In this document: positions 16,839 to 25,175 of the stretch, in pieces
Numbering within the stretch: position 1 is the stretch's first letter
Layout of the letters: each line of letters opens with the position of its first letter
Source: Cloacimonetes bacterium UBA5456
GTDB taxonomy: Bacteria > Cloacimonadota > Cloacimonadia > Cloacimonadales > Cloacimonadaceae
DNA length: 39,128 nucleotides
Direction: 5' to 3'
NCBI GenBank assembly: GCA_002427325.1
Contig: DIQS01000033.1
Span: 37,396-76,523 of the forward strand
Made by a program: the position numbers and the translations under genes
The notes under the pieces: model-generated
What the model was told of the DNA's origin: nothing
The model's input: the letters and a program-made list of their open reading frames with translations, nothing else
Database searches by the model: none

Positions 16839-18704
16839 TCACTTTATAATGCTTAGTTTTTTAATGTCATATCTTCCGCCATCCTCTTCATATCTAATGA
16901 AATAGATGCCCGAGGAAGGGAATATTCTGCTGGATAGTTCCAGCGTGGATGACCTTTGTTTTTCTTCAAATATCTTCTGACCGCGCAGGTTATAGACAGT
17001 CACTCTGCCACCTTCTCCGTTGAGTTTGCAATTGAAATCCTGTTGACCGTAACCCGGATTGGGATAAATCTCAATGGCGACTTGCGGGGTCTCTTCTTCA
17101 TGCTCCGGCCCTTCGGACTCCATGCTAAAGTCTTTATAGCCAACATGATGGATCTTTCCGGTGCCACCTTGTTGCAGCCAATAATAGATGCGATAGTCGG
17201 AGGAATATCCATCATCGAGCCCAACTGTGCTGAAACTATAGCTTTTGCCGGCAGATTGGCCTTTGAGTATCTTGTGATTAATGGTGTCGGCACGGGCTAT
17301 CCATCTGCTAAGGATGTAATAATTTCCATCATCCTCTCTGGATAGATTAAATAATCCCACATGAAGCTTGGAATTGAGGACGGGGTTAGCGGCTTGTGTA
17401 TCAAATAGTTGAGTGTTATCGTTATCAAATCTTATCGTCACTTCTTTGCGTGCCGCGCTTTCCGAATCTACCAGATTGAGGGTGGACCTGCTGATGAAGC
17501 TGCGATATTTCGACAATCCATTTGTGGCATTTTGAAAGTTTTGTGAATATGCCGTATTGAGCCCTGTTATCAGCTTCTCGCCGACAATCATCGTGCGCGG
17601 TAAAGAATTGAATCGATAGTCGTTAAAGCGTTGTTGCGATGGGATATTGCCCGGTTCATCCGTGAGCAGCGGATAATATTCTATGGGATGCATTTTCTCT
17701 GATAAAATAGACTCTTGATAATATCTTATTGTGTTGGCATCCTGGCTGCGAACGAAGTTTTCCACCAAATATATGGGATATTCGTCCTGATAAACATTTA
17801 AATTAACGGTCTTTTTATTGTTTACAAGCAGCGTATCGTTCTCAACAAGAGAAGAGCTAATCTTCGCTTCTATACGAAGTTGAGTGGGTTCGCTCGGCAA
17901 AAGAAATGTTGCACTCGTCAGCTCGATATCGTGTTGGGTCTGTCCGAACAAATTTTGGGGAACGCTGAATTCAAGATTTTCATAACCGGTTTCGCCCGGG
18001 CGGCTGAAAATCAGGTTCAGCTTCGTGTCATAAGCCATCTGTTGGCTATGGTTATATACCTTTAAGACGGGATAAACTGGGTTGCCCGGAAGAATATCAC
18101 CTGCGAAGCTGATCTGCTCCAATTCCAAGCCGTCTTGCGGGAACACATAGTCTCCCAAAAGGCCAAAAAGCAGCTCCGCCGCAAATCCGTTTTGCTCAAA
18201 ATTTGTTAAGGTCTGGATGTCACCATATTCCTGCATGTAATAGCTGTGACTGCCTCCGCCCGCACTTGCAGCAACGAATTTATTGAGGATATTTGTTTGA
18301 TAATCAACGAAGAGCCACGCTGCTTCCGCACTATATTGAGTGTTAAAATGATGGTCGATGATGTGATCGTCAACAGTGATTGTCGCAAACTCTATGAGTG
18401 TGCCGGGCTCGCCGGCATTATCGCTATATAGCTGAATCATAGCATCATTGCCAATGCTCGGGAAATATAATCTTGCGCCGCGAGTGGTGAAATAGACCTC
18501 TGATACGGAGGAATATTTACTGCGAAAATCAAAGCGAACCGCCCAAGTTGAGGGGCCAAAAAAGTTGTAGTCTTCTGTGCCGCTGTGATGACGGAAATGA
18601 TATTCACGTTCGGGCGGAAAGACCTCCTCACCGCTGGAAGGATGATAGCCTATGCCAAATAAAAGGCCAAAAAGGAAGAAGGCTATGGGCAATATGCGCT
18701 TCAT
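16839..18704 (-). CDS. Secreted protein with type IX-like C-terminal sorting domain
   Basis: A 621-residue protein with a signal peptide (IAFFLFGLLFGIG) and a C-terminal domain of about 80 residues (VAIEIYPNP, then VTVYNLRGQKIFE, then PSSGIYFIRYE and a short basic end). This is the layout of Por/type A sorting domains used for type IX secretion in FCB bacteria. The middle contains beta-rich modules, including one with paired-strand CARDB-like features, and a stretch near residues 308-390 (YPIYLVENFVRS, later SLPRTMIVGEK) that looks like an Omp28-type thioredoxin fold whose CxxC has been lost. It overlaps ribF by ATGA and precedes the YhaM-like gene by seven bases, so an exported protein is embedded in a translation-factor operon. 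Function unknown. Confidence 0.82.
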   Translation of the reverse strand: MKRILPIAFFLFGLLFGIGYHPSSGEEVFPPEREYHFRHHSGTEDYNFFGPSTWAVRFDFRSKYSSVSEVYFTTRGARLYFPSIGNDAMIQLYSDNAGEPGTLIEFATITVDDHIIDHHFNTQYSAEAAWLFVDYQTNILNKFVAASAGGGSHSYYMQEYGDIQTLTNFEQNGFAAELLFGLLGDYVFPQDGLELEQISFAGDILPGNPVYPVLKVYNHSQQMAYDTKLNLIFSRPGETGYENLEFSVPQNLFGQTQHDIELTSATFLLPSEPTQLRIEAKISSSLVENDTLLVNNKKTVNLNVYQDEYPIYLVENFVRSQDANTIRYYQESILSEKMHPIEYYPLLTDEPGNIPSQQRFNDYRFNSLPRTMIVGEKLITGLNTAYSQNFQNATNGLSKYRSFISRSTLNLVDSESAARKEVTIRFDNDNTQLFDTQAANPVLNSKLHVGLFNLSREDDGNYYILSRWIARADTINHKILKGQSAGKSYSFSTVGLDDGYSSDYRIYYWLQQGGTGKIHHVGYKDFSMESEGPEHEEETPQVAIEIYPNPGYGQQDFNCKLNGEGGRVTVYNLRGQKIFEEKQRSSTLELSSRIFPSSGIYFIRYEEDGGRYDIKKLSIIK

Positions 18705-19594
18705 TGGCTCATCTCCCCAATCAGCTCTCGGGCATGAGCTAAGTCTTTGTTCATTGCACTTATCAGCTCATCTGTGTTGGCAAACATCTTCTCCTCCCGT
18801 AGGTATTTAATGAGTTCAACCTCAATCTCATCGCCGTAGAGATTTCCCTTAAAATCGATAAGGAAGGTTTCAATCTCTACGATTCCATGAGTTTTCACTG
18901 TGGGAGATTTGCCGATATTCGTCAAGCCAAAATATTTTCTGTCGCGAATCTCGCTAATCGTGAGATACAATCCCTCTTTGGGGATGAGCTGATAGGGATT
19001 GTTCAAAGCGATGTTTGCCGTGGGGAATCCGAAGTCCCTGCCCTTGCCGAGGCCTTGCACAACCTTGCCTAAGAGGCGATATCTGCGTCCTAAGAGCTCG
19101 TTTGCATCATCTATGCGCCCATCGGAAAGAGCTTGTCTAATCGTGCTGCTACTGACCGGTTTGCCTTCAAAAAGTAAAGGCGGGATATATTCCACGCGGT
19201 AGCCATATTGTTCGCTTTTGTGTTCCAAAAACTCTCTGTCTCCGCGTCTGCCGGCGCCGAAATGGCTGTCATAACCCACCACGATGACCTTGGGATGCCA
19301 TTTGTTTACAATGCTTTCTAAAAAGCCTTCGGCTGAAGTTGCGGCCAATTCCGGGGTGAACTTCATTAAATCTACTTCATCGATGCCAAGCCGCTCAAGC
19401 TCACGCTTTTTCACCGGTGAAGGACAAAGCAGCGGTGGAGCATTTGGGCTTTTCAAAGTGTAGGTGGGATGGTCATAAAAAGAGATGATAACGCTTTGCA
19501 TATCCAGTTCTTGCGCAATTTCCATCATACGCAAAATCAGGCTGCGGTGACCAAGGTGTATGCCGTCAAATGTGCCGATGCTGATCACGCTCAT
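18701..19594 (-). CDS. ribF: Bifunctional riboflavin kinase/FAD synthetase
   Basis: A 297-residue enzyme that phosphorylates riboflavin to FMN and adenylylates FMN to FAD. The N-terminal nucleotidyltransferase has SIGTFDGIHLGHRSLI (residues 5-20) and SSSTIRQAL; the C-terminal flavokinase has GKGRDFGFPTANI and TNIGKSPT, followed by ETFLIDFKGNLYG. The start is close to the first motif, so the protein is slightly short at its N-terminus. It overlaps truB upstream (ATGA) and the sorted secreted protein downstream (ATGA). Confidence 0.96.
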   Translation of the reverse strand: MSVISIGTFDGIHLGHRSLILRMMEIAQELDMQSVIISFYDHPTYTLKSPNAPPLLCPSPVKKRELERLGIDEVDLMKFTPELAATSAEGFLESIVNKWHPKVIVVGYDSHFGAGRRGDREFLEHKSEQYGYRVEYIPPLLFEGKPVSSSTIRQALSDGRIDDANELLGRRYRLLGKVVQGLGKGRDFGFPTANIALNNPYQLIPKEGLYLTISEIRDRKYFGLTNIGKSPTVKTHGIVEIETFLIDFKGNLYGDEIEVELIKYLREEKMFANTDELISAMNKDLAHARELIGEMSQ

Positions 19595-20481
19595 GCTCTG
19601 TTCTCCCGGTTGAAAACTAATTGGGGATAGATGAGTCCCTCACTGGCTTTTCCTATTGCTATCAGGGCTGAGGCTTCGTCAAAAAGTGCGTATTCTTGCT
19701 CTGGGAGGCCGCCGGAGATGTTTTGAAATTGCTCTTGGAAGCTTATCTTTCTGCCGCAGAATATGTCCTGAACTTGCTCGTCGTCTATCTTTAGAGCGGG
19801 CAAGTGTGAGATTATGCCGGCGGGATCAATGGTCTTTTCTCGCCAGTCTTCGCCTAATTGGTTCATCTTGTGTGCCTCGTTAACGCTGTGTTTGCCGATC
19901 ATCGTCCGCCGGAGGTTCAGCGTGTAGCCATCACAGCCCAAAAGCTCTGCAATGTATTCACTTAGCGAGCGTATATAGGTTCCTTTGGACACTCTTGCGC
20001 AATAGTGTAGGCAATTTTCTTCTTGTTTTAGGATTTCAAAATCGTGGATCTGGCTGAGGCGTGTGGGCATCTCGAGAACACTGCCCTCTCTGGCATATTT
20101 GTAGGCACGCTTGCCGTCAATCTTGATGGCGCTGTGTCTGGGGAGTTTGAGCTCTCTTTCACCTAAAACTCTCATCGGCAGTTCGGCAATGGTTTCTACG
20201 CTTATTTCGCTGAGCTTGCCTTGCTTAATCTCACCTTCAGGGTCTCCGGTATCGCTAAAATAGCCCAGTTTGATGCAAGCTTCGTAGGTCTTATCTTTTG
20301 CTTCGGCATATCTCAAGAGACGCGTGTATTGTCCGCCGGCGCAGATCATTAGCCCCGTTGCAAAAGGATCGAGCGTGCCGCCATGACCTATCTTTTTGAT
20401 CCCTGTGAGTTTTCTTAATTGCCTGATGAGGTTGAAAGACGAAGAGCCCTCATCTTTGTCTATGAGCAAAAAGAAATTCAT
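19591..20481 (-). CDS. truB: tRNA pseudouridine(55) synthase
   Basis: A 296-residue enzyme that converts uridine 55 of the tRNA T-loop to pseudouridine. The signature GHGGTLDPFATG holds the catalytic Asp38; KIDGKRAYKYAREG and a YIRSLSEYIAELLG-type segment are also present. Length is normal for the bacterial family. It overlaps nrnA by four bases upstream and ribF by four bases downstream, which indicates strong translational coupling. Confidence 0.97.
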   Translation of the reverse strand: MNFFLLIDKDEGSSSFNLIRQLRKLTGIKKIGHGGTLDPFATGLMICAGGQYTRLLRYAEAKDKTYEACIKLGYFSDTGDPEGEIKQGKLSEISVETIAELPMRVLGERELKLPRHSAIKIDGKRAYKYAREGSVLEMPTRLSQIHDFEILKQEENCLHYCARVSKGTYIRSLSEYIAELLGCDGYTLNLRRTMIGKHSVNEAHKMNQLGEDWREKTIDPAGIISHLPALKIDDEQVQDIFCGRKISFQEQFQNISGGLPEQEYALFDEASALIAIGKASEGLIYPQLVFNRENRA

Positions 20482-21464
20482 GCTTCTTCCAGGGCTTTCT
20501 CAAACTCACTAAGAAGAGTTGCTTTGACCGCGTCAAGCTTGCCTTTCATGGTCAATCCCGATGCTTTGCGATGGCCTCCGCCGCCATATTTTGCGGCTAT
20601 CTCTTGAACGTTCAAGATGATGGAGCGCAGTGATACTTTCCAAACATCGGGCTTGATCTCTTGGCAATATATCACGCCGAGAGCCTCGGCTACTCCTTGA
20701 ACTTGGCGCACAACGCTCATCTTGTTTTCGGGGTCATAATCTAGCTCTTGAGCCAAAGCGTAGTCCGAAAAGAGGAAAAGCACGCGTCTATCAAGCTCCA
20801 TCGTGATCGTGGAAAGAGTGCGGCCGTTGTAGAGAATCTCACTGACTGAGCAATTGTGAAAGAACTCACGATTGAGCACATGTGGCTCGATCCCCTCATC
20901 GCAAAGCTTTGCCGCCAATTCAAATACCTCTTTCTTGCTGTTTGCATTCACGAAGTTATTTGTGTCGTTGAGGATGGAGACATAGGTGCAATTTGCCAGG
21001 AAGTTTCGCAAGTCAGGCTCATAGCTCATGATCTCGTTTTCAAAGAGTTGCCAGATCATGGCGCCCACGGAAACTTGCCAATAGTCAATGTGTAAGAGGT
21101 CGCCCTCTATGGGATTGTGTTCCAAAATGTGGTGGTCTATCACGGCGACATTCTCTGCCCTATCCACCAATGCACGGCGTGCGCCCAAGCGGTCATAACT
21201 GTTGCAATCCACGACAATTGTCGCATCAAACTGCATTTCATCTTCAAAGGGCAAAATCTTGGCTTTGTGCATGAGGAAATCATAGCGGGAGAGGTCTTCG
21301 CCATCGCTGATGATGGTGCTATCCAAACCCTTTTGCCAAAGGATTTCTTGCAGGGCAAAAAGGGCAACCATGCCGTCGCCATCGGAATTGACATGGGTAG
21401 TAAGAGCAATGCTCTCTGTCTTGCTGAGCAAGACAAAGAGCAAATTTGAAAAGCTGTTGTTCAT
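20478..21464 (-). CDS. nrnA: DHH-family phosphoesterase, NrnA-type oligoribonuclease/pAp phosphatase
   Basis: A 328-residue DHH-DHHA1 protein. The DHH half has THVNSDGDGMVALFAL, VVDCNSYDRLG and VIDHHILEH; the DHHA1 half ends with the GGGGHRKASGL motif that binds nucleic-acid substrate. Homologues degrade nanoRNA and hydrolyse pAp or linear cyclic-dinucleotide products. A gene of this family commonly sits between rbfA and truB in such operons, as it does here (29 bp after rbfA, four-base overlap with truB). Confidence 0.93.
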   Translation of the reverse strand: MNNSFSNLLFVLLSKTESIALTTHVNSDGDGMVALFALQEILWQKGLDSTIISDGEDLSRYDFLMHKAKILPFEDEMQFDATIVVDCNSYDRLGARRALVDRAENVAVIDHHILEHNPIEGDLLHIDYWQVSVGAMIWQLFENEIMSYEPDLRNFLANCTYVSILNDTNNFVNANSKKEVFELAAKLCDEGIEPHVLNREFFHNCSVSEILYNGRTLSTITMELDRRVLFLFSDYALAQELDYDPENKMSVVRQVQGVAEALGVIYCQEIKPDVWKVSLRSIILNVQEIAAKYGGGGHRKASGLTMKGKLDAVKATLLSEFEKALEEA

Positions 21465-21493
21465 GGTCTGATTGCTAAAAGAGGCTGTCCTGA

Positions 21494-21988
21494 TCAGATG
21501 AGATCAAGCTCGTCCTCGTCTTCATCATCCTCATAATCCTCGTAGTCGTAGTCTTCCTCTTCGTCTTCGAAATCAAAATAATCTTCATCATCTAAGTAAT
21601 CTTCGATATCGATGTCCGGATCATAGCCGTCATCATCATCGTCATAATCACTCTTGATGCGAGCGAGGAGGGCTTCAACCTTTGTTGCACGATCTTCCGT
21701 ATCGTCATAGTGGAAAGACAGTTCCGGGATTGTTCTCATTATCTTTGCTCCTGCAATTTGTTTTTTGAAAAAGCCGGATGACTTGGTCAGATTGTCTCTG
21801 ATCACTTCATGCTTTGCGGGATTGTTGTAGTGTGAAAAATATAGCTTCGCATAGCGTAGATCGCGAGAAAGAACCACTTCCGTGATCTGCACCCATTCAA
21901 GCTTGGGGTCATTCAATCTCTGGTTGAGAGTGATGTTAAAAAGCTTCTTGAGCTCATTCTGTAATCTGGGTATGCGATAGTTTTTCAT
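21494..21988 (-). CDS. rbfA: Ribosome-binding factor A with an extreme acidic tail
   Basis: A 164-residue protein. Residues 1-112 are a normal RbfA KH-type domain (RLQNELKKLFN, VVLSRDLRYAKLYFSHY, ELSFHYDDTEDRATKVEALL) that binds the 30S subunit during late 16S rRNA maturation. Residues 113-164 are an added tail of Asp, Glu and Tyr: about 34 of 52 residues are acidic and none is Lys or Arg. RbfA usually ends near residue 115-135. The start codon overlaps the infB stop (TAATG), so translation is coupled. Confidence 0.95.
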   Translation of the reverse strand: MKNYRIPRLQNELKKLFNITLNQRLNDPKLEWVQITEVVLSRDLRYAKLYFSHYNNPAKHEVIRDNLTKSSGFFKKQIAGAKIMRTIPELSFHYDDTEDRATKVEALLARIKSDYDDDDDGYDPDIDIEDYLDDEDYFDFEDEEEDYDYEDYEDDEDEDELDLI

Positions 21989-24606
21989 TATAGTTTTTGG
22001 GCAATCTCGTGCTCAACATAGGCTTCGATCACGTCGCCTTCTTTCACGTCGTTGTAGTTCACAAAGGAAAGGCCGCATTCTGTGCCTGCACGCACTTCCT
22101 TGACGTCGTTTTGATAGTGTTTCAATGAGCTGAGCTTGTCTTCGGCGATGAGCACATCATTTCTATAGATGCGAGCAAGACAGTCGCGCTGAATACTGCC
22201 ACGATCCACATGACAGCCGGCAACCACGCCCACACCTTTGATCTTGAACACTTGTTTCACCGTTGCAGAACCGATGCTCTGCTCTTCGATGATGGGCGCA
22301 AGCATGCCTTCGAGAGCATGTTTAATATCCTCAATTGCATCATAGATAATCTGATAGAGCTTGATCTGAATCCCTTCATCCTCGGCGAGTTTGCGAGCTT
22401 GTTGGCCCGCACGAACGTGGAATCCGATGATGATCGCATCACTGGCGGCTGCCAAGGATACGTCTGTCTCACTGATTCCGCCCACGCCTTTGTGAACGAT
22501 ATTGACCGCTACTTCATCCGTGGATATCTTTTGCAAGCTGTCTGCGAGTGCTTCCGTGCTACCGTCTGTATCGGTTTTGAGGATCACGTTGAGGGTGTTG
22601 ATCTGCTCTTCTTTGATCCTGGCAAAGATGTTTTGCAAGCTCGATTTGTTTTGATATTTCTCGCGTTCATGACGTATCTGCAACCTCTCGGAAGAGATGG
22701 AGCGCGCTGTTCTTTCGCTATCTACTTGGTTCAATACGTCGCCTGCTTTGGGCGTATCGCTGAGACCATAGACTCTTGCCACATCGCTGGGACCAAGCTC
22801 AAGGATCTCCAAGCCGCGCTCGTTTTCCATGCGCCTGATGCGTCCATGAACCGCTCCGCAGACGATGATATCGCCTTTCTTGAGCGTTCCCTGCTGCATA
22901 AGAATCGTAGCCGCAGAGCCCATGCGAGAGTCTTTTTGAGCTTCCACAACGATTGCTTCGGCGGGAACTCGACGCTTTGCTTTAAGATCCATCATTTCGG
23001 CAGTGAGCAAGATCAGCTCTATGAGATTGAGGATTCCTTCGCCGGTGACCGTAGAAGTCTTTGCCCAAGGAATGTCTCCACCCCATTGTTCGAGATATAC
23101 TCCGGCTTCCAAAAGCTCGGCGATAGTCTTGTCTATATTAGTCTCAGGAAGGTCAACCTTGTTGATCGCAACGATCAAGGAAACCCCTGCAGCCTTAGCG
23201 TGGTCAATCGCCTCTTTGGTCTGCTGTTTCACTCCCTCGGTTCCGGCGACAACGATGATTGCGATATCCGTCACGTTTGCTCCGCGAGCTCTCATAGCCG
23301 TGAAAGCTTCGTGCCCGGGGGTATCCAAGAAAGTGATCTTATGTTTATTGATTTCAATCTGATATGCGCCGATATGCTGAGTGATGCCGCCTGATTCGCC
23401 GGCAACAATGTTTTCATTGCGAATATAGTCCAAGATGGAAGTTTTGCCGTGGTCAACGTGCCCCATAATCGTCACAACGGGAGGGCGCGGCTCTTCTTCG
23501 ATGTCGGCATATTGCTCCATTTCATGCTCAATGATGTCTGTGCCATATTCGTCTTCAAAGCGGAATTCAACGCCAAACTCGTCGCAGATCATCTCCAAGG
23601 AATCACGGTCGAGACGCTGGTTCATCGTCACTAATTGTCCCATCATAAAGAACTTCGAGATGATCTCACTGGCGGCAACGTTCATGATCTTGGCAAGCTC
23701 GGAAACGGAGGTAAACTCACGGATGATAATCTCTTGGCTGCGGTCTATAACGGTCTGAGCTTCGCGATGATGGCGTTTGCGTCTGCCCGTTTTCTGCATC
23801 ACTTTTCTAATGCTGCGAGAGATTGCCGCCTCATCAGCTTCGGTGATGTCCACACTTTTGCCTTTAGATTTCTTTTGAGCTACGCCTTTCTTGGGCTTAA
23901 CTTTGTCGCCAAGTTCGTCTGGTCTTTGCTTTACTTTGCCAAACTTCTTGTCAATTTCCGGCTTATCCGGAATTGGCAAAGGTGGAGGAGGAGGCGGTGT
24001 TGTAGGCTGTTCTGCAACCGTCCGAGTTCTGGGTTTACGCGGTTTTTCGGGAGCCTTTGGTTTGGCTTCTTTGGGTTTAATCTCCGGAGTTGCTTGCTGA
24101 TATGGCACCCTGATATCGAGATTTTCACGATGTTTGAGAGCTTCCTCGCGAGCTTTTGCTTCCTGTTCTTCGAGATATGTGGGCAATCCATCGACAGTTT
24201 TCTCTTCCAAAGCGGGCTCTTTTGGCTCAGTTTTGTCAGGCTTTGCTACTTTCTTTGGCTCTGCTTTTTTACTCTCTTTCTTGACTTCTTTCTTGCTCTC
24301 AGCCGCGGCATCCGGCTTGGCTTCTTCTTTCTTCAAAGCAGCCTTGGCCTCTTCCTGTTTTGCGGCAGCTTTGGCTTCATCTTTTTTGGCCTGCTGACGC
24401 ATCTCTAAAAACTTCTTACGATCCCGCTCGGCTCTTATTTCGGCATCAATTTGCTCGTTATATTTCTCGCGGATCTTATCTGCCACATCTGCTTCGATGA
24501 AGCTCATATGACTTTTCACGATAACGCCAAGATCCGTCAAATGCTTTATCAGAGCTTTTGTACTTATCTTGAGTTCCTTGGCTAATTCATGTACTCTTAC
24601 TTGCAA
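21988..24606 (-). CDS. infB: Translation initiation factor IF-2
   Basis: An 872-residue GTPase that places initiator tRNA on the ribosome. It has an N-terminal IF2_N helical domain (residues 1-50), a long Lys/Glu/Ala and Pro-rich linker with a run of prolines near residue 205, a second IF2_N-like segment (about 290-350), the G domain (VTIMGHVDHGKTSILDYI near 380-397, DTPGHEAFTAMRARGA, NKVDLP) and the C-terminal domains ending with GTECGLSFVNYNDVKEGD. The start is a TTG with GGAGGAA five bases upstream. It overlaps the ylxQ gene by ten bases and touches rbfA. Confidence 0.97.
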   Translation of the reverse strand: MQVRVHELAKELKISTKALIKHLTDLGVIVKSHMSFIEADVADKIREKYNEQIDAEIRAERDRKKFLEMRQQAKKDEAKAAAKQEEAKAALKKEEAKPDAAAESKKEVKKESKKAEPKKVAKPDKTEPKEPALEEKTVDGLPTYLEEQEAKAREEALKHRENLDIRVPYQQATPEIKPKEAKPKAPEKPRKPRTRTVAEQPTTPPPPPPLPIPDKPEIDKKFGKVKQRPDELGDKVKPKKGVAQKKSKGKSVDITEADEAAISRSIRKVMQKTGRRKRHHREAQTVIDRSQEIIIREFTSVSELAKIMNVAASEIISKFFMMGQLVTMNQRLDRDSLEMICDEFGVEFRFEDEYGTDIIEHEMEQYADIEEEPRPPVVTIMGHVDHGKTSILDYIRNENIVAGESGGITQHIGAYQIEINKHKITFLDTPGHEAFTAMRARGANVTDIAIIVVAGTEGVKQQTKEAIDHAKAAGVSLIVAINKVDLPETNIDKTIAELLEAGVYLEQWGGDIPWAKTSTVTGEGILNLIELILLTAEMMDLKAKRRVPAEAIVVEAQKDSRMGSAATILMQQGTLKKGDIIVCGAVHGRIRRMENERGLEILELGPSDVARVYGLSDTPKAGDVLNQVDSERTARSISSERLQIRHEREKYQNKSSLQNIFARIKEEQINTLNVILKTDTDGSTEALADSLQKISTDEVAVNIVHKGVGGISETDVSLAAASDAIIIGFHVRAGQQARKLAEDEGIQIKLYQIIYDAIEDIKHALEGMLAPIIEEQSIGSATVKQVFKIKGVGVVAGCHVDRGSIQRDCLARIYRNDVLIAEDKLSSLKHYQNDVKEVRAGTECGLSFVNYNDVKEGDVIEAYVEHEIAQKL

Positions 24607-24944
24607 GGTTCCTCCACATCACCGAAATAGTGCTTGGCTATTCCGGCGGCAAAATTTTTGTCGCAGATACCAAAGATGCCGGTATTTGAAAGTCCTAAGG
24701 CGAGGCTGATCTCTTCCTTGGTGCCGCCATCGATGAAAGCTATGGCTTTGCCGGTCTTTTCAAGCTCGTGCTTGATCCTATCTTTGCTGCGTTGAGCCGC
24801 ATCTGATGCGACAACAATGGTGTGAATGTGTCCACGATGCATAGCCCTGATACAGGCTTCACTTCCTGCTTCGAGCTTTCCTGCCTTCCTGGCAAGCTGC
24901 ATCAAATTCAATATACGGGGATTAAGCGCACATTCTTGTCTCAC
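24597..24944 (-). CDS. ylxQ: L7Ae-family RNA-binding protein (YlxQ-like)
   Basis: A 115-residue protein of the L7Ae/L30e/Gadd45 fold, which binds kink-turn RNA. The motifs are LARKAGKLEAGSEACIRAM, IHTIVVASDAAQRSKDRI and a Gly-Thr-Lys-rich ISLALGLSNTGIFGI segment. It lies between ylxR and infB, the classic position, overlapping ylxR by four bases and infB by ten. Confidence 0.92.
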   Translation of the reverse strand: MRQECALNPRILNLMQLARKAGKLEAGSEACIRAMHRGHIHTIVVASDAAQRSKDRIKHELEKTGKAIAFIDGGTKEEISLALGLSNTGIFGICDKNFAAGIAKHYFGDVEEPCK

Positions 24945-25174
24945 TTTTTCCCCCTGAGTTTAAGTCTTCTTTTCTGCCATTTAGAAAGAGCTGAAATGCA
25001 GCTCTCATCGAGGCAAACATAATGCTTTCTACAAGGCAGTATCCTCTTGGGATCAAAGCAGATGCCCCCATCTTGGCTAATGAAGCTCATCAGCCTGTCT
25101 TGAGCCATGCGGCTGCGACACACCACACAGGTGCGAATGGGCGTATGTCCGGCATTACTGCTTTTATTTGGCAT
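24941..25174 (-). CDS. ylxR: YlxR-family RNA-binding protein
   Basis: A 77-residue protein with the family signature RTCVVCRSRMAQDRLMSF, and a later DPKRILPCRKHYVCLDESC segment. The start at 25174 is chosen because it directly follows the nusA stop (one base between them), has AGG about ten bases upstream and gives the standard family length; a longer reading frame would extend back through nusA. YlxR proteins bind RNA, and some have been linked to RNase P or transcription regulation. Confidence 0.92.
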   Translation of the reverse strand: MPNKSSNAGHTPIRTCVVCRSRMAQDRLMSFISQDGGICFDPKRILPCRKHYVCLDESCISALSKWQKRRLKLRGKK

Positions 25175-25175
25175 C

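Noticed and set aside
22210..23394. 394-codon open frame on the plus strand opposite infB
   Set aside because: It lies wholly inside a clear IF-2 gene, has no recognisable domain or ribosome site, and its composition is that of a reverse-strand shadow.
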